Below are positions 4,650 through 7,683 of a DNA stretch of 7,683 bases, in pieces. The notes under the pieces are model-generated. The model searched no databases. It saw nothing but the letters and a program-made list of their open reading frames with translations, and had not been told where the DNA came from. The DNA is taken from assembly GCA_027334785.1 (NCBI GenBank), contig DAHWQF010000150.1:1-7683 (forward strand). Reading direction: 5' to 3'. Within the stretch, counting starts at the first letter, position 1. Every line of letters starts with the position of its first letter. The DNA comes from Acidimicrobiaceae bacterium (GTDB lineage: Bacteria; Actinomycetota; Acidimicrobiia; Acidimicrobiales; Palsa-688). The position numbers and the translations under genes are program-made.

Positions 4650-6782
4650 ATGGAGAGGCTCAGCAAATTGGTCGTCCACCACAAGCTCGCCGTGCTTGGC
4701 ATTTGGTTTGTGCTGGCGATGGCGGGACTTGCGACCATGAGCAGCACCACTTCCAGGCTGACGAGCAGCTTCAGCGTCCCGAAAGAGCCCGCCTTCAAGG
4801 CAGACGCCAAGATCCAGGCTCTTTACCACGGGGGCGGCGACACACCGCCGAGCATCGTGGTGGTGGAGGCGCCCGCCGGCACGTCCTGGTCGAACGCCAG
4901 GGCGGTGCAGACCGCCACCCGGGCATTTCGTGCTGCCTCTCTTTCCGTACCCGGGAGCCGAGTGGCGGACCAGGCCGACACCCGGGACCGGTCCTTCGTG
5001 GCCGGCCGTTACAGCTTCGCCCTCGTCTTCACCCCGCCGGGTAAGGGGGCTTTCGGGGGCGACCTGCCGACCAGGCAGTTGGAGCGCTCGGCTCAGGGGG
5101 CCTTGCCGGCGGGCTGGCACGCCAGGGTGACCGGGCTTGGCCAGCTCGAGGCGGGCTCACAGTCGAACAAAGGCACGGGAGTCCTCGCCGAAACGATGAT
5201 CGGTGGGCTCGGGGCCCTCGCGGTACTGGCATTCGTTTTCGCCAGCCTCCTCGCTTTCATACCGCTTGTCATGGCGCTTGTGGCCATACCGACCACGTTT
5301 TTGTTGGTCGGGGGCATCACGTACTTGACGCCAGTGAGCGTGATCGTGGAGTTCCTGGTGGCGCTGATCGGCCTCGGGGTGTCGATCGATTACAGCCTCC
5401 TCGTCGTCACCCGTTGGCGCGAGCAGCGGGCGAAAGGCGACCCGAACGAGGCGGCCGTCCAAAAAGCGATGGCGTCGGCCGGACGGGCCGTAGTGTTCTC
5501 GGGACTAACGGTTGGGATCAGCCTGCTCGCCATGGTGGTCATGCCGCTCGCTTTCCTCCGCGACGTTGCCGCCGCCGGGTTTTTGATCCCGCTCGTGTCC
5601 GTGGCTGTCGCCATAACGTTGCTCCCCGTCCTGCTGGCCACCGTCGGCCCGCGCCTCGACTGGCCACGGGTGCGCAAGGAGGCGAACGTGCCGAGGTTTT
5701 GGAGCGCGTGGACGAAAGGCGTCGTGCGCCATCGCGCCCTGGCCGCAGTGGCCGGCACTGGGGTGGCCCTGGCGCTCGTTTTCCCCCTGACCAAGATCAA
5801 TATCGGCGAGCCCTCGACTTCGGCGCTCGCCACCGGGGGCTCAGCCCACGCGGCACTGTCGGCGCTGTCCGGGTCGGGCGTGCCCACTGGGATCGTAGAC
5901 CCGATCGAGGTCCTCACCACCCAAAAGGCGGGGCCCGGGGTCGCCCGGTCGCTCGCTGGCGTGGGTGGCGTTTACGCTGCTGTCGCCCCTTCCGGGCCGT
6001 CCTGGCACGCCGCCGGCAGCACCCTCGTCGAGGTGCTTCCCCGCCAGGAGCCGAGCTCGGGGCTGGGCTCGGTCACGGTTAGCACTGTGCGCGCCAGGGC
6101 GGCTCATTTGCCGGGAGTTCTCGGTGTGGGCGGGACCGGGCCGAGCCAGCAGGACTTCTCGCACGCTTTATACGGCAAGTTCCCCGAACTGCTCGGCCTG
6201 ATCGCCATCGCGACGTTCCTCTTGCTCACGCGGGCGTTCCGGAGCGTCGTCCTGGCGCTGAAGGCGGTCATGTTCAACGTGTTGTCAGTGTCGGCCGCAT
6301 ACGGGACGCTGGTGCTCATCTGGCAGTGGGGCCACGGGAGCCAGCTCTTCTGGGGTATACCGGCCACAGGGTCGATTGCCGTGTGGGTGCCGGTCATGGT
6401 GTTCGCCTTCCTCTTCGGGCTTTCCATGGACTACGAGGTCTTCATCCTCACTCGCACCCGGGAGGCCTATGACGCCGACGCCAATGGCTCGACGGACGAG
6501 GCTGTGGTCGCTGGCCTGGCCCGCACGGGTCGGCTCGTCACGAGCGCTGCGAGCATATTGTTCCTCTCGTTCTTGTCGATGTCGAGCGCCCCGGACACCG
6601 ACGTGAAGGTGCTGGCCACTGGGCTCGGGGCCGGTATCCTCCTCGACGCGTTGCTGGTGCGCTCGCTGCTAGTCCCCGCCTACGTGAGCTTGCTCGGGCG
6701 CTGGAACTGGTGGCTGCCGAGGCCGCTGGCCCGGGTCCTGCTGGTGCGGCCGGCAGGCCTGCCGGCGCCGAGGGAAGCCTAG
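4650..6782 (+). CDS. MMPL-family (RND superfamily) membrane transporter, ActII-3-like
   Basis: This 710-aa inner-membrane protein is probably a proton-driven exporter of a lipid or hydrophobic compound; the substrate cannot be told from sequence. It has the two-fold MMPL layout. TM1 lies at about 12-30, followed by an extracytoplasmic loop (31-180) and TM2-6 (about 183-333). The second half repeats this with TM7 (362-380), a loop (381-511) and TM8-12 (about 512-682). The paired Asp-Tyr motifs of the family's proton path are present in GLGVSIDYSL (D247/Y248, TM4) and FGLSMDYEVF (D594/Y595, TM10). Length matches short actinobacterial MMPL proteins such as ActII-3 and is below mycobacterial MmpL proteins. 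The start MERLSKLVVHHKLAVLGIWF is typical and follows GGGAGG. The frame opens back to ATG 4467, but that 61-residue extension is low-complexity and atypical. Divergence from the two-component operon suggests regulation by it. Confidence 0.92.
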   Translation: MERLSKLVVHHKLAVLGIWFVLAMAGLATMSSTTSRLTSSFSVPKEPAFKADAKIQALYHGGGDTPPSIVVVEAPAGTSWSNARAVQTATRAFRAASLSVPGSRVADQADTRDRSFVAGRYSFALVFTPPGKGAFGGDLPTRQLERSAQGALPAGWHARVTGLGQLEAGSQSNKGTGVLAETMIGGLGALAVLAFVFASLLAFIPLVMALVAIPTTFLLVGGITYLTPVSVIVEFLVALIGLGVSIDYSLLVVTRWREQRAKGDPNEAAVQKAMASAGRAVVFSGLTVGISLLAMVVMPLAFLRDVAAAGFLIPLVSVAVAITLLPVLLATVGPRLDWPRVRKEANVPRFWSAWTKGVVRHRALAAVAGTGVALALVFPLTKINIGEPSTSALATGGSAHAALSALSGSGVPTGIVDPIEVLTTQKAGPGVARSLAGVGGVYAAVAPSGPSWHAAGSTLVEVLPRQEPSSGLGSVTVSTVRARAAHLPGVLGVGGTGPSQQDFSHALYGKFPELLGLIAIATFLLLTRAFRSVVLALKAVMFNVLSVSAAYGTLVLIWQWGHGSQLFWGIPATGSIAVWVPVMVFAFLFGLSMDYEVFILTRTREAYDADANGSTDEAVVAGLARTGRLVTSAASILFLSFLSMSSAPDTDVKVLATGLGAGILLDALLVRSLLVPAYVSLLGRWNWWLPRPLARVLLVRPAGLPAPREA

Positions 6783-6852
6783 CGAGCGTGCCTCGTGCGC
6801 CCCAGGCACCCCACGGGCAAGTTCGCCGGACCGGTCCCGTCAGCTCGGCGGC

Positions 6853-6858
6853 TAACGT
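6853..6858 (+). promoter_or_regulatory. Possible -10 element for a leaderless phosphatase transcript
   Basis: TAACGT fits TANNNT and ends 6 nt before GTG 6865, so transcription would begin at about the start codon. There is no Shine-Dalgarno sequence before this GTG, which agrees with a leaderless start. I see no convincing -35 at 16-18 bp upstream, so this remains tentative. The gene may also be read through from the transporter. Confidence 0.35.
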
Positions 6859-6864
6859 TTCGGC

Positions 6865-7671
6865 GTGCTGGACGAACGACAACAGGGACGGGCATCGGAG
6901 CTTGCCATCGAGCTTGGGCGCTGGGTGATAGCGGAGGTCGGCCGGCGCCGGCCGAGCGCGGCGGACCTGGCTACCAAGGCGCACGCTGCGGACTGGGTGA
7001 CCAGCGTGGACGTTTCGGTGGAACGCCGTACCCGGGCAGTACTGGCGGAGGAGTTCCCTGACCACGCGGTGGTCGGCGAGGAACTGGGGGGCAGCGACCC
7101 TCCTGATGGTGGGCCGCGCTGGTACGTCGACCCGATCGATGGGACGACCAACTTTGTCCACGGCGTGCCCGGCTACAGCTTCAGCCTCGCCGTCGCCGAC
7201 GAGGCAGGGCCGGCGGCCGGCGTGGTGGCCGTCCCGTTCACTGGAGAGCTCTTTTCCGCCGTGCGGGGTAGGGGGGCGTGGCTCGATGAGCAACGCCTCG
7301 AATGTTCGCCGGCAAAGACATTGGTGGGTGGCATCGTGCTGGTGGAGCTGGCCGGGTACCGGCTCTGGCCTGGCCTACCCGAACTGATGGCACGCCTCGA
7401 GGAGCGCTCGTGCGCAACGCGTGTGCTTGGTTCTTCGGCCTACACGCTGGCGTGTGTCGGCGCCGGCCGGGCAGCCGCCGCCTACTTCGGCGGCTGCCAC
7501 CCGATCGACTGCGCGGCCGGCGTGCTCGTGGCGAAGGAAGCCGGTGGCCGCGTGATAACCGGCCCGGGGGCGCACCGGGTCTTTCAAGCCGACATGAGTG
7601 CCTCCCGTGCCGGCCTCGCAGTCGCTGCACCCGGTGTGGCTGAGGAGATCCTCGAGATCTGGGTGGGGTGA
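6865..7671 (+). CDS. Inositol monophosphatase-family phosphatase
   Basis: This cytoplasmic Mg-dependent sugar-phosphate phosphatase has 268 aa, normal for the family. The N-terminal motif is ADWVTSVD (family: D-x-VT-x-xD). The metal ligands are in VVGEELGG (E72), VDPIDGTTNFVHG (D89 and D92) and HPIDCAAG (D215), followed by the conserved LVAKEAGG. The last motif normally reads WD-x-AAG; here Ile replaces the Trp while the catalytic Asp is kept. The family includes inositol-1-phosphatases (SuhB-like), histidinol-phosphatases (HisN) and related enzymes, and the motifs do not decide among them. In actinobacteria myo-inositol phosphatases feed phosphatidylinositol and mycothiol synthesis, so that role is plausible but inferred. 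GTG 6865 is the first possible start after an in-frame TAA at 6853-6855. The gene lies 82 bp after the transporter on the same strand; cotranscription is possible but a functional link is not evident. Confidence 0.9.
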   Translation: MLDERQQGRASELAIELGRWVIAEVGRRRPSAADLATKAHAADWVTSVDVSVERRTRAVLAEEFPDHAVVGEELGGSDPPDGGPRWYVDPIDGTTNFVHGVPGYSFSLAVADEAGPAAGVVAVPFTGELFSAVRGRGAWLDEQRLECSPAKTLVGGIVLVELAGYRLWPGLPELMARLEERSCATRVLGSSAYTLACVGAGRAAAAYFGGCHPIDCAAGVLVAKEAGGRVITGPGAHRVFQADMSASRAGLAVAAPGVAEEILEIWVG

Positions 7672-7683
7672 CAGGGTGGCACC

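Noticed and set aside
6788..6809. Hairpin GTGCCT/AGGCAC after the transporter stop
   Set aside because: It has a 6-bp stem with a 10-nt loop and no T run; chance pairing is likely at this GC content.
7672..7683. Possible start of a following gene at GTG 7676
   Set aside because: Only a few bases remain, which is too little to support a gene call.

Overview
The window looks like chromosomal DNA from a high-G+C actinobacterium. I base this on the strongly GC-biased third codon positions, GTG starts, an actinobacterial-type cold-shock-like domain, a HisKA_3 kinase with a LuxR-type regulator beside an ActII-3-like MMPL transporter, and TANNNT motifs placed just before start codons. The exact lineage cannot be read from the sequence. 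It is mainly ordinary chromosome carrying one insertion sequence. I found no CRISPR array, tRNA or rRNA, no phage genes, and no convincing novel multi-gene system.

Left edge (1-384): the 3' part of a small cold-shock-domain-like gene on the + strand. Its visible N-terminal coding part is an in-frame 15-bp tandem repeat that continues past the window edge. It is followed by about 135 bp of host DNA with no gene.

Insertion sequence (385-2339): an apparently intact IS1634-type (IS4 superfamily) element of about 1.95 kb. It has matching terminal inverted repeats, one full-length DDE transposase of 580 aa, and a hairpin terminator just inside the right end. Both ends are bordered by CTAG. Removing the element and one CTAG restores a host site that starts a short array of GCCTAGCCC units, so the element probably landed in a CTAG-rich gap between two convergent genes without breaking either.

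Signalling and transport block (2366-6782): a response regulator and a histidine kinase form a two-gene operon on the - strand, with 17 nt between them. A 12-TM MMPL/RND-type exporter is transcribed divergently on the + strand. The shared region of about 200 bp between kinase and transporter is the natural place for regulator binding. The simplest reading is that the membrane kinase senses an envelope or compound signal and the regulator controls the transporter. This is an inference from layout.

Right edge (6865-7671): an inositol-monophosphatase-family enzyme on the + strand, 82 bp after the transporter, with its metal-binding residues in place. Its GTG is preceded by TAACGT at the distance expected for a leaderless transcript. 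The last 12 bases hold no identifiable gene.
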